Below are positions 9,314-17,756 of a stretch of 64,000 nt of DNA, piece after piece. Position numbers and translations under genes: made by a program. Location: the NCBI RefSeq assembly GCF_001639105.2, contig NZ_CP028904.1:17769-81768 (forward strand), written 5' to 3'. Each line of letters begins with the position of its first letter. Positions within the stretch are counted from its first letter, which is position 1. The DNA comes from Azospirillum humicireducens (GTDB taxonomy: Bacteria; Pseudomonadota; Alphaproteobacteria; Azospirillales; Azospirillaceae). Under the pieces are notes generated by a model. It saw nothing but the letters and a program-made list of their open reading frames with translations, had not been told where the DNA came from and searched no databases.

Positions 9314-10429
9314 TTGAGCTCAGTACTCATCATCGGCGGCGGTATCGGCGGAATGGCGACGGCTGTTCGTCTTCGCCAGCTTGGCCACACCGTCAAATTG
9401 ATCGACATCGATCCCCAATGGCGTGTCTACGGCGCCGGCATCACCGTCACCGCCCCCACATTCCGCGCGTTTCGCCGGCTTGGCCTGTTCGACAGGATCG
9501 TGGAGCATGGCGCTTGCGTGATCGGGCATGAGCTCTTTCACTACAGCGGTGCGCCGATCCATCGGTTCGACGATCCGGAGCTTGAACCGGGGCTGCCGGC
9601 GGCGGGCGGGATCATGCGGCCGGTTCTTCACAAGATCATGTCCAGCGAGGTCCGCCGACTGGGCGTGGATGTCGTGCTGGGCGTCGGCGCCGAGCGGATC
9701 GTCAACCAGCCCGACCGGGTTGAGGTGACCTTCACCGATGGAACGACCCAGTCCTTCGATCTGGCGGTGGCGGCGGACGGAATTTATTCGAAGACCCGGT
9801 CCATGCTGTTCGCCAACGCGGTGACGCCGACGCCGAACGGGCAAGGCAGCTGGCGCATCGTGGCCAAGCGGCCGGAGGGGTTCACCCGCACGCAATTCTA
9901 TGTCGGGCATGAGAATCTGGTCGGCATCAATGCGGTGTCCAGGGACGAGGTCTATCTGTTCATCCTCAACCCCGATCCCGACCGCAAATGGATCGAGCCG
10001 GCCGAACAGCCGGCCATGGTCCGCGCGCTGCTGGCCGATTTCGGCGGCGCCGTTGCCGCCATCCGCGACTCCGTGAGCCAGTCCAGTTCCATCGTCTATC
10101 GCCCGCTGGAAGCCGCGCTCCAGCCGGCCCCCTGGCACAGCGGGCGTGTGGTGCTGATCGGCGACGCCGCCCACGCCACCACGCCGCACCTGGCCTCCGG
10201 CGCCGGATCGGCGGTGGAGGACGCGATGGTGCTGGGCGAGGAACTGGAGCGCTCCGGAAGCGATGTACCGTCCGCGCTCGCGGCCTTCACCGCGCGCCGC
10301 TACGAGCGCTGCCGGATCGTGGTGGAGAGCAGCCTGGCCATCGGAGCCCACCAGCTCGCACGCGGGCCGGCCGCCCGGCTCGGCGAATTGATGGGCGCGG
10401 CCAGCCATGCCCTGGCTGCGGACTATTGA
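9314..10429 (+). CDS. FAD-dependent aromatic monooxygenase, paralogue of the 688-1809 enzyme
   Basis: A 371-residue class A flavin hydroxylase with GGGIGG near residues 8-13 and GDAAHATTPHLASGAG in the second FAD-binding region. The start is a TTG at 9314 with the purine block GGGAGAAA upstream; no ATG gives a complete FAD fold. It shares the WRVYGAGI block and overall length with the enzyme of the first cluster. It sits between the amidohydrolase and a VOC dioxygenase and probably prepares a ring for cleavage. Substrate unknown. Confidence 0.9.
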   Translation: MSSVLIIGGGIGGMATAVRLRQLGHTVKLIDIDPQWRVYGAGITVTAPTFRAFRRLGLFDRIVEHGACVIGHELFHYSGAPIHRFDDPELEPGLPAAGGIMRPVLHKIMSSEVRRLGVDVVLGVGAERIVNQPDRVEVTFTDGTTQSFDLAVAADGIYSKTRSMLFANAVTPTPNGQGSWRIVAKRPEGFTRTQFYVGHENLVGINAVSRDEVYLFILNPDPDRKWIEPAEQPAMVRALLADFGGAVAAIRDSVSQSSSIVYRPLEAALQPAPWHSGRVVLIGDAAHATTPHLASGAGSAVEDAMVLGEELERSGSDVPSALAAFTARRYERCRIVVESSLAIGAHQLARGPAARLGELMGAASHALAADY

Positions 10430-10459
10430 AGCGATCAACAGGACTTCGGGAGAGGCGAA

Positions 10460-11455
10460 TTGTCTGGCATCAACGGGATCGAGACGATCATCTACGGTGT
10501 GGAGGACGTGCCCCTTTGCACCCGCTATTTCACCGACTTCGGCCTGCCCCTGGTGACCGCCGACGCGAAGGCCGCCCTGTTCGAACTGGAGGAAGGCTCC
10601 AGCGTCGTCATCCGGCCGCTGGCGGATGCGGTTACCGAGGGGCAGCGGCTTGTCGGCTACGGTGTCCAGAAAGTGATCTGGGGCGTTCCCGATCAGAAGC
10701 ACCATGACCGGGTGGTCGCCCGCTTGCGCGAAGTGACCGAGGTTTCCATCGACGACGAAGGCACGGCGCATTTCCTAGACTGTGACGGTATTGCAGCCGG
10801 GATCCGCGTCTATCCGAAGCGGACGGTGTTTGGCGCGCCCGATCCGGTGAACAGCCTCGGGTCGATCCATCGCCTCAACCAGCTGCGCAAGTGGAAGCTG
10901 AAAGCCAGCCCGAAGACGATCCAGCACGTCGTCTATCAGGTGCCGGATCCCCAGGCCAGCTGGCAGTGGTATCGCGACGTGCTGCAATTCCGCCTGTCCG
11001 ACATCCAGCGGGGATTCGGGATCTTCGCCCGCGCGCCCGGCACGAAGGATCACCATTCGATCTATTGGCTGAAGTCCGACCTGCCATTTCCAGGATTGGA
11101 CGGGAAGGTTCGCTTCAATCATGCCAACTTCGGCGTCGAGGACATCGACGAGGTGATGATCGGCGCCAACCTCATGGAGCGTCGGGGTTGGCAGAAATCG
11201 ACCTGGGGCCTCGGGCGTCATCGCATCGCCAGCGCCATTTTCCTCTATCTTCCATGCCCTGCAGGCGGCGAGGCGGAATATGGCTGCGACAGCGACATGC
11301 TGGACGACAGCTGGGTCCCGCGCACCTGGGATGCCGCTTTCGGCACCATGACCTTCATGCACAACCTGCAGCCCTGGATTTTCGACGAGGCGCCATGGGA
11401 CGTGGGCTATGTCGACGGCGTCACGCCGGTGCGCAAGGAGAAGGGGCATCGCTGA
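10460..11455 (+). CDS. VOC-family extradiol dioxygenase, paralogue of the 1901-2872 enzyme
   Basis: A 331-residue two-module VOC protein starting at a TTG (10460) after a strong GGGAGAGG ribosome-binding site. The second module keeps the putative metal ligands seen in the paralogue: His in IQHVVYQV, His in FNHANFGVEDIDE and Glu in GGEAEYG. The long shared blocks (GRHRIASA, CPAGGEAEYG, NFGVEDIDEVM) show common ancestry with the 1901-2872 product. It is expected to open the ring of the hydroxylated product of the preceding gene. Confidence 0.88.
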   Translation: MSGINGIETIIYGVEDVPLCTRYFTDFGLPLVTADAKAALFELEEGSSVVIRPLADAVTEGQRLVGYGVQKVIWGVPDQKHHDRVVARLREVTEVSIDDEGTAHFLDCDGIAAGIRVYPKRTVFGAPDPVNSLGSIHRLNQLRKWKLKASPKTIQHVVYQVPDPQASWQWYRDVLQFRLSDIQRGFGIFARAPGTKDHHSIYWLKSDLPFPGLDGKVRFNHANFGVEDIDEVMIGANLMERRGWQKSTWGLGRHRIASAIFLYLPCPAGGEAEYGCDSDMLDDSWVPRTWDAAFGTMTFMHNLQPWIFDEAPWDVGYVDGVTPVRKEKGHR

Positions 11456-11564
11456 GGCTGGGGGCAGACCTGGCTCCCCACCGCGCCTGGCGGTTTCCCC
11501 ACAAGGCATATCGATTGAACGATGGCGCTCCACCGATCGAGGGCGGGCGCTGAAAGGACAGCGA

Positions 11565-11963
11565 ATGGCAGTGACCGAACAGGCGCGGCGCGTGATCGAA
11601 GCGGCGGTTCTGAAGCAGGAGGCGCGCCGTTGTGCGGCGCTCGTCGCGGACGACATCGCCATGCTCGACGAATTGATGGCGGATGATCTGGTGCATGTCC
11701 ACACCACCGGGATCGTCCATGGAAAGGAGCAACTGCTTGAGCACGCCAGCCGCTTCCTGCGGTTCTACGACGTGCGGCGGGGCGATCTGCTGGTGCGTGT
11801 GCCGGCCGAGACGGTCGTGATCGTCACCGGCCCCATGACCAATCTGGTCGGGCGGCGCGACACCGATGAGAAAATCGAGGTCAACAGCTTCGTCACGCAG
11901 GTCTGGGCGCTGGAAAACGGGGCGTGGCGGGCGGTGAGCTTTCATGCGGTGAAACAAGCCTGA
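11565..11963 (+). CDS. NTF2-like / SnoaL-type small protein
   Basis: A 132-residue cone-fold protein of the DUF4440/SnoaL type (helix with ALVADDIAMLDELMADDLVHVHTTG, then beta strands ending ENGAWRAVSFHAVKQA). The start ATG at 11565 fits the family start; upstream codons back to 11409 overlap the dioxygenase gene and look spurious. Members include isomerases, dehydratases and non-enzymatic binding proteins. It lies inside the second catabolic operon, so a role in rearranging a ring-cleavage product is possible but not shown. Confidence 0.78.
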   Translation: MAVTEQARRVIEAAVLKQEARRCAALVADDIAMLDELMADDLVHVHTTGIVHGKEQLLEHASRFLRFYDVRRGDLLVRVPAETVVIVTGPMTNLVGRRDTDEKIEVNSFVTQVWALENGAWRAVSFHAVKQA

Positions 11964-12037
11964 ACGGGATCCGTTCAGCGGCATCGCCGCAGGCGGGACA
12001 GACCACGGCCTCATAGAGTTCAGAGCGGAGATCAATC

Positions 12038-13015
12038 GTGTCACAACACCACGCCATCGGCACGGCGACACACCGCGGGCGCAGCTTCGCCTGCGTGATT
12101 CAGGATGATCGGGTCTGGGACATCGCCAGCCTTCCCGGCCTTGCCCGGTTTGGCGACACGCTCGCCATCTTCGAGGCGTGGGACGAGGTGGACGCGAAAC
12201 TGTCGGCGATCATGGCGGCGCCACCGGCGGACGGGGCGGTCGATCTCGCCGACGTTCGGCTCGAAGCGCCGCTCCGGCCGCGCCAGATCGTCTGCAGCGG
12301 TGCAAATTATCGCAAGCATGTGGCGGAACTCAGCGCGAAGCAACCCGATCCCGCCACGGAAGGGCTGACCTCCGAAGAGCGCCTGGCACGGGCGATGGTC
12401 ATGATGGACGAACGGGCACGAACCGGCACGCCCTACGCGTTCGTCAAGCTGCCCTCGGCGGTGACCGGCCCCTATGACCGGATCATTCTGCCCAGGGGAG
12501 CGGCGGAGCCGGATTGGGAATTGGAACTCGGCGTCGTCATTGGTCGGCCCGCGCGCAACGTCTCGCGAACCGACGCGCTGTCGGTCGTCGCGGGCTATCT
12601 CGTGACGAACGACATCACCGTTCGGGACCGGGTCTACCGGCCGGACCTGAAAGCGATCGGCACCGATTGGCTGTCGTCGAAATGCGCGGAGACATTCCTG
12701 CCCACCGGGCCGTGGATCGTTCCCGCGCGCTTCGTACCCGACCCGCAGAACCTGCGGATCACGCTCGCACTCAATGGGCGGATCATGCAGGACGACAGCA
12801 CCGCCGACATGATCTTCGATGTGGCGCGCCAGATCGAGTATGTCTCGTCCCGGGTGCGGCTGCTGCCGGGCGACATCCTCTGCACCGGTTCGCCAGCGGG
12901 CAACGGCACGCACCACCAGCGTTTCCTCCGACCGGGCGACGTGGTGGAGGGAACGATCACCGGGCTTGGCACACAGACGCTGACATGTGTCGCCGAGAGC
13001 GACCGAATGGACTGA
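12038..13015 (+). CDS. Fumarylacetoacetate hydrolase family protein
   Basis: A 325-residue FAH-fold hydrolase starting at a GTG (12038) after a GGAG site. It has the family entry block PRQIVCSGANYRKHVAEL, the metal-binding acidic residues in ELELGVVIGRPARN and TNDITVRD, and the C-terminal ILCTGSPAGNG loop. It should hydrolyse or decarboxylate the 2-oxo-diene acid released by the dioxygenase. It closes the second catabolic operon and is only distantly related to the truncated FAH gene at the left edge. Confidence 0.88.
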   Translation: MSQHHAIGTATHRGRSFACVIQDDRVWDIASLPGLARFGDTLAIFEAWDEVDAKLSAIMAAPPADGAVDLADVRLEAPLRPRQIVCSGANYRKHVAELSAKQPDPATEGLTSEERLARAMVMMDERARTGTPYAFVKLPSAVTGPYDRIILPRGAAEPDWELELGVVIGRPARNVSRTDALSVVAGYLVTNDITVRDRVYRPDLKAIGTDWLSSKCAETFLPTGPWIVPARFVPDPQNLRITLALNGRIMQDDSTADMIFDVARQIEYVSSRVRLLPGDILCTGSPAGNGTHHQRFLRPGDVVEGTITGLGTQTLTCVAESDRMD

Positions 13016-13056
13016 AGAGCCATTGGTATCGATATAGGATAGCCATCCGCCCATGC

Positions 13057-13116
13057 TGCTAAGCATGGTTTCTCCAGATCGGGCCACAGGCCCGGCCTGA
13101 AGAAACCTGCTTAGCA
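13057..13116. repeat. Imperfect 60-bp palindrome downstream of the FAA hydrolase gene
   Basis: The left arm TGCTAAGCATGGTTTCT (13057-13073) pairs with the right arm AGAAACCTGCTTAGCA (13101-13116) with one extra base. Inside is a smaller hairpin, GGGCC-ACA-GGCCC. It lies 41 bp past the FAA hydrolase stop and could terminate that operon, though no T-tract follows on either strand. Its right arm overlaps the left end of the insertion-sequence remnant. Confidence 0.6.
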
Positions 13117-13688
13117 TTACAGTTGCGAGACGGTCTGGGTTTCCCGTCCAGTCCTTGGGCAGGTGGAGCCGCCGATCGATGAAAGCATGTCCCTTCGACG
13201 AGTTGTAGGCGGCGAAGACGCCGATCTGGCAGTTGGTGATCTTTCCCGCCGAGCCGGTGTACTGGCGCCCGACGCCGCAGGAGGCCTTGCCCTGCTTGAG
13301 GAAGCCGGTTTCGTCGATCGCCAGCGTGGCGTCCGGTTCAGCCAGGGCATCGAGCGCGTACCCGCGGACCACGTCGCGCAACGCGTCGGCATCCCAGGAG
13401 GTCCGGCCGAGCACCGCCTGCTGACGCCAGGGATCCGTATCACCTGCGGCTTCGCCGCGCATCCACCCAGTCTTGCGCCGCTCCGGCCAGAGCAGCCCGT
13501 CCAGGAACGCGCCGGCTGATGCCGACGTGCGGGACTGCGAGAACTAACTGCGGCCGCAGCCGGGCCTTGGCTCCACGCAACTCGTCTGACCACAGCCCCA
13601 GCAGGTCCTCGACCGCGACACCGGACATGGCAACCTCCCAAAGCCTGCTCAACAGGCGGGAGGCCGATCCATCGCAACTGTAATGCTA
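13112..13688. mobile_element. Internally deleted IS701-type element (577 bp)
   Basis: Perfect 17-bp terminal inverted repeats are visible: TAGCATTACAGTTGCGA at 13112-13128 and its exact complement at 13672-13688. Between them is only the N-terminal third of an IS701-type transposase. If the outer TAG belongs to the target, the ends are CATTACAG... flanked by TTAG on the left and CTAG on the right; both fit the YTAR-type target that I recall for this family, but they differ, so they are not a simple target duplication. The right end supplies the stop codon of the neighbouring NRPS gene. Confidence 0.75.
13129..13628 (-). pseudogene. IS701-family transposase, truncated and frameshifted
   Basis: The ATG at 13628 has a GGGAGG site upstream and begins MSGVAVEDLLGLWSDELRG. 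The frame breaks near 13541-13550, after which the second frame resumes with family sequence (AFLDGLL, KTGWMRGEAAGD, WDADALRDVVRGY) and the block containing the first catalytic Asp, AIDETGFLKQGKASCGVGR. The coding sequence stops at DWTGNPDRLA, where full-length relatives continue for over 200 residues; here the terminal repeat follows directly. It cannot make active transposase. Confidence 0.8.
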
Positions 13689-16600
13689 GGGCTGATCCGT
13701 GACCGATCCGCGGAGTTGGGCTCGCGCCAAACGACGCTGTTCGGTCGCCCGACGCCGGCTGGACGGAAGCGTTTGAGCTTCGGCTGCACGCGGGGCGGGC
13801 TCCTGCTGCGCGGTGCCGGTGACTTCCTCGCCAAGCAGTCGGGCCAACCGGGCGATGGTCTGGTGTTCGAACACGCGGATCACAGGAACCGATCGACCGA
13901 AAGCCTGGGTAAGGCGGCCAGCCAACCGGGTTGCGAGCAGGGAATTGCCGCCCAGCGCGAAGAAGCTCTGGTCGGTGTCGATGACCGGAACTCCGAGCAG
14001 GTCAGACCAGACGGCGGCGATCCGCGTCTCCAGTTCAGACCGCGCCGGCCGCGTCCCGCTCGTCGCAACCTCCGCCCGCCACAGTGCCCGTGCCGCGAGC
14101 GCCGCACGGTCCAGCTTGCCGTTCGTTGTCAGGGGAAGCGCGTCCAGCACCGCGATGGTCGTCGGGACGAGGGCCGGCGGCAGTGCCTGGAGGAGGCTGT
14201 CCTGCAGCTCCGCTGTGGAAACGCCCTTCGGGTCCGCCGCCACCACGAAGCCGGCAAGCCGGTCGCCGGTGGCGTGGTGGGGATCGCGCACCGCGATGAC
14301 CGCCGCCTGTCGGATACCGGGTTGCTGGCCGAGCAGGGTTTCGATTTCTCCCAGTTCGACACGCAGCCCATTGACCTTGACCTGGGTGTCCCGGCGGCCG
14401 AGGAATTCGACGAGGCCGCCGGGGCGCCAGCGTCCCCAGTCGCCGGTGCGGTAGAGACGCTCCCCCGTTGTAGGGTGGATGATGAAACGGTCGGCCGTTT
14501 TCTCGGCGTCCCGCCAATAGCCGCGTGCCAGCCCGATACCGCCGATATGGATCTCGCCGACGACCCAGTCGGGGCAGGGCGCCAGTTCGGCGTCCAGCAC
14601 ATGGATGGTTTGGTTGGCGAGGGGTTGGCCGTAGGGGATGCTGGACCAGTCGCCCGGCAGCCCGTCGATGCGGTGGGCGATCGACCAGATCGAGGCTTCC
14701 GTCGCTCCACCCAGCGCGATGAGATTGGCCGGCCCCGGCCGGCCAAGGAGGCGGCGGCAGAGGGGGAGCGGCAGCCAGTCGCCGCTGAGGAGAATCGTTC
14801 TCAGGGCGTCCAGTTCCCCAGCCGCACCGACATCCTCCAGATGGTCGTGGAACAGCTGCAGCAGGGCCGGCACGCTGTTCCAAACCGTCACGCCATGGTC
14901 GCGGATCAGGCGCCGCCAAACTGCCGGCTCCGGCGCGGGGGATGGCTGCGGCATCACAATGGCACCGCCGGCGGCCAGCATGCCGAAGATGTCGTAGACC
15001 GACAGGTCGAAGCTGAGCGACGAGACCGCCAGACAGGCGTCTTGCGGCCCGATTCCATAGCGGGCGTTGATGTCGAGGATCGTGTTGAGCGCCGCGCCAT
15101 GGTCGATCATCACGCCTTTGGGCGTGCCGGTCGAGCCGGAGGTGAAGATCACATAGGCCAGATCGCCGGGACCGGCGGGGTCCGGAAGCGGCGGAGCGGC
15201 GGGGCCGTCCGACAGCAGGTCCCGCCCCACCGGCAGGCGGGCGGGGTGGCCGTCATCCGGCCTGGCATCGCCGTCGCCCGCTGGAACCAGAGCCAGCTTG
15301 GCCCCGCTCTGCTCCAACAGCGCGGCGATGCGGCCGGGCGGCAGGGCGGGATCGATCGGGAGATAGGCGGCGCCCGCCTTCAGAATGGCCAGCACGGCGA
15401 CGACCTGTTCCCAACCCCTGGGCAGAACCACGGCGACCACCGGGCCGGCGTTGTCGGTCCGTCCGGTGGACCGACCCACGATCCGGCCGGCAAGTCGGTC
15501 GCTGGCATGGTCCAGCTGCCGGTAGGTCAGCGCGACCCCGTCCTGGCGCAGGGCTATGGCCTGCGGTCGCAGGCGTGCCTGCTGCAGAAAGGGATCATGC
15601 AGGCGGCGGAAGCGGCCCTGGGGACCGTCCTCGGGCGTCCAGCCGGTGGCGTTGATCGCGGCCCGCTGCAGGGCCTGGGCCTCGGGGAACGGATCGGGGC
15701 CGGAGGCGTTCCAGGCGCCATCGCCGGCAGCGAGGCCGTGCAGGAAGCTCCGGTGCACCTCGGCGATCAGCGGGATCACCCCGTCCGGGAAGGCGTCCGC
15801 GACATGATCCCAGTTCAGCACCAGATCCCCGCCGCATTCGAGGGCCTGATGGTCGAGCAGCGTCTGCGGGGTCTGCACCGCCGCCCGGACGATCCGGCCG
15901 AAGCGCGCAGCGGCGTCGAGATAGCTGCGGCCGGTCCCCAGTGCGCTGGTGAAGACGAAGGGCATCAGCGCCTTGTTGGGGGCGTTGCGGGCGGCGGCGA
16001 CCTTCGACAGCGCCTCCACCCCGCTGACGAGGCTGTGGTCGAGGTCGCGCCACAGCTGCCGCTGAAGGGCATGGGCCATCGCCTCGAATCCGGCGCCGGG
16101 TGCCGCATCGACCTCCAGCAGGATCAGCGAGGTGAAATCGCCGATGACGCGGTCCAGAACGAGCGTCGGCGAGGAGCGGTCGAACAGGGTGGCGGTCAGG
16201 GTGAAGTGGCGATCGACGGTCCAGCGCGCCAGCGTCGCGGCATAGGCGGCCATCAGCAGCGCCGAGCCCGTGAGGCCGCGGGCGTGGGCACGCGCCTGCA
16301 GCTGCCGCCAGTCTTCGGCGGGCAGGATGGTCTGCACCCGTGCGAAGCGGGGCGGGGTCAGCGTCTCGACGGCGCGGACCAGCGGAAGCTGCGGCCCGAG
16401 CGGCAGGGTGGCGGCCCGTTCCTCCCAGTAGCGCCGGGCGCGCGCCGCCTGGGGGGAGGCAGCCAGCCTTTCGCGTTCCCGCACATAGGCCTGGAAGCCG
16501 GCGGCGTCCGGCGCGGGAAGTTCGGCGGCCGTGCCGTCATAGCGGCGCGACCACTGGTCGACCCAGAGTTCCAGCGACTTGAGGTCGAAGATCAGGAGGT

Positions 16601-17327
16601 CGAAGCCGATGTGCAGAAGCCAGCCGCGCTCCGCAAGCCGCGTCAGCCGGATGTCGAACAGCGGCCAGCGGTCGGCCGGCAGAACGGCTTGCTCCATGGC
16701 GTCGCGCAACGCGGCGATCCGCTCCGCAGCGACCTCCTCCGGCAGCCCGCGCAGATCGCTGCGGGGAATGGCGAGGCGGGGGACCGACGCCAGGACGCGC
16801 TGCATGCCATCGGCGCCGACGACCGCCCGCAGCATCGGGTTGGCGTGGATGGTGGCGTTCAACGCCTCCTCCAGCCGGTCGGGATCGAGGTCGTCCGCCT
16901 CGACTTCCAGATAGCCGTGGGCAGCGACGCCTCCCAGCTCGAAAACAGGGTCGCGGCCCAGCCAATAGGCACGCTGGATGTCGGTCAGCGGGAAGGGTGC
17001 ATGGGGATCCCCGCCGGTGCCGCCGCTTTCGGCAAGGCCGCTTTCCTCTCCGCCGGGGACGGAGGACGAGGCCGCCGCCCGCCGGATCAGGTCGAACCAG
17101 CTCTCCACACTGGGCGATGCCGCCAGGGCGCTGAAGGGGACGTCGATCCCCTGTTGGGCGAGCAGCGCCGGAAGTTTGATCAGCGACAGCGAGTTCAAGC
17201 CCAGCTCGATCAGGTTTTCGTCGATGCCGAACTCGTCGGGTTCGGCGCCCAGCTCGCGCGCCGCGAAGGCGTGCAGGGCCTCCACCGTCCAGGCGTCGGG
17301 GGCGGTCGGGTCGGACATGGCGCTCAT
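13686..17327 (-). CDS. Loading NRPS ArCP-Cy-A-PCP (PchE-like, no epimerase)
   Basis: A 1213-residue starter protein. The N-terminal aryl carrier domain has Ser46 in GLNSLSL; a heterocyclization domain follows with the DxxxxDxxS motif at Asp243, Asp248, Ser251; then an adenylation domain (TSGSTGTPKG, GGATEASIWS, YRTGDWG) and a carrier domain with Ser1129 in GGNSLL. My reading of the eight pocket residues is DLYNLSLI, the known cysteine code of PchE/HMWP2, so it should load salicylate and form hydroxyphenyl-thiazoline. Unlike PchE and HMWP2 there is no epimerase insert between A8 and A10. The start ATG overlaps the lyase stop by 4 bp. The TAG stop lies in the end of the IS remnant, so the tail may be clipped. 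Confidence 0.93.
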   Translation of the reverse strand: MSAMSDPTAPDAWTVEALHAFAARELGAEPDEFGIDENLIELGLNSLSLIKLPALLAQQGIDVPFSALAASPSVESWFDLIRRAAASSSVPGGEESGLAESGGTGGDPHAPFPLTDIQRAYWLGRDPVFELGGVAAHGYLEVEADDLDPDRLEEALNATIHANPMLRAVVGADGMQRVLASVPRLAIPRSDLRGLPEEVAAERIAALRDAMEQAVLPADRWPLFDIRLTRLAERGWLLHIGFDLLIFDLKSLELWVDQWSRRYDGTAAELPAPDAAGFQAYVRERERLAASPQAARARRYWEERAATLPLGPQLPLVRAVETLTPPRFARVQTILPAEDWRQLQARAHARGLTGSALLMAAYAATLARWTVDRHFTLTATLFDRSSPTLVLDRVIGDFTSLILLEVDAAPGAGFEAMAHALQRQLWRDLDHSLVSGVEALSKVAAARNAPNKALMPFVFTSALGTGRSYLDAAARFGRIVRAAVQTPQTLLDHQALECGGDLVLNWDHVADAFPDGVIPLIAEVHRSFLHGLAAGDGAWNASGPDPFPEAQALQRAAINATGWTPEDGPQGRFRRLHDPFLQQARLRPQAIALRQDGVALTYRQLDHASDRLAGRIVGRSTGRTDNAGPVVAVVLPRGWEQVVAVLAILKAGAAYLPIDPALPPGRIAALLEQSGAKLALVPAGDGDARPDDGHPARLPVGRDLLSDGPAAPPLPDPAGPGDLAYVIFTSGSTGTPKGVMIDHGAALNTILDINARYGIGPQDACLAVSSLSFDLSVYDIFGMLAAGGAIVMPQPSPAPEPAVWRRLIRDHGVTVWNSVPALLQLFHDHLEDVGAAGELDALRTILLSGDWLPLPLCRRLLGRPGPANLIALGGATEASIWSIAHRIDGLPGDWSSIPYGQPLANQTIHVLDAELAPCPDWVVGEIHIGGIGLARGYWRDAEKTADRFIIHPTTGERLYRTGDWGRWRPGGLVEFLGRRDTQVKVNGLRVELGEIETLLGQQPGIRQAAVIAVRDPHHATGDRLAGFVVAADPKGVSTAELQDSLLQALPPALVPTTIAVLDALPLTTNGKLDRAALAARALWRAEVATSGTRPARSELETRIAAVWSDLLGVPVIDTDQSFFALGGNSLLATRLAGRLTQAFGRSVPVIRVFEHQTIARLARLLGEEVTGTAQQEPAPRAAEAQTLPSSRRRATEQRRLARAQLRGSVTDQP

Positions 17328-17755
17328 GCTCGGCTGGAGGGGGTGGAGGGCGGGGCCTGGTCGGCGCCGGACGCCCCGCCGCTCCGTTCACGGGTCCAGT
17401 GTGCCACCTGCCGCTGGATGAACCACTGGATGATCTGGCTGAACAGCGGGACGACGAAGTCGGGATCGAGCCCGTGTCGCTCGGCCCAGCGCCGCCGTTC
17501 CGGCAGCATCGCGGCGACCCGCTCGGGTGCCGGGATGCTGGCGGCGTCCGGCTTGAAGCGCGCAGCGGTCAACACATAGCCCAGCCGCAGGCCCAGCAGC
17601 CCGACGATGGTCTCGTCGATGCGGTCGATTGCCTGCCGCACGTCGCCCAGATCGCGGCAGGCGTCGGGGGAGGCGGCGCGGAGGCCGAGCGTTTCCGGCG
17701 TCAGGATCGGCGATGGCACAATCGGCGATGTGTCGTTCGGCTGTTCCGTCATCAT
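17324..17755 (-). CDS. pchB: Isochorismate-pyruvate lyase (PchB-like)
   Basis: A 143-residue AroQ-fold protein with the three-helix chorismate-mutase pattern: RQAIDRIDETIVGLLGLRLGYVLTAARFK, then the ERVAAML helix, then DFVVPLFSQIIQWFIQRQ. Size and context identify it as the enzyme that removes pyruvate from isochorismate to give salicylate in the cytoplasm. It sits between the salicyl-AMP ligase (1 bp gap) and the loading NRPS (4-bp overlap), so it is translationally linked to both. The N-terminus is about 40 residues longer than PchB of Pseudomonas; ATGs at 17755 and 17752 are both possible. Confidence 0.92.
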   Translation of the reverse strand: MMTEQPNDTSPIVPSPILTPETLGLRAASPDACRDLGDVRQAIDRIDETIVGLLGLRLGYVLTAARFKPDAASIPAPERVAAMLPERRRWAERHGLDPDFVVPLFSQIIQWFIQRQVAHWTRERSGGASGADQAPPSTPSSRA

Positions 17756-17756
17756 C

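Noticed and set aside
12041..13462. Minus-strand 473-codon frame as one protein
   Set aside because: Its first third is the transposase fragment; the remainder is antisense to the FAA hydrolase and runs through the terminal repeat of the IS.
13683..17579. Plus-strand open frame of 1298 codons opposite the loading NRPS
   Set aside because: It is an antisense shadow of a high-GC gene: the minus strand carries ordered NRPS motifs, while this frame is Arg/Gly/Gln-rich with no domain.
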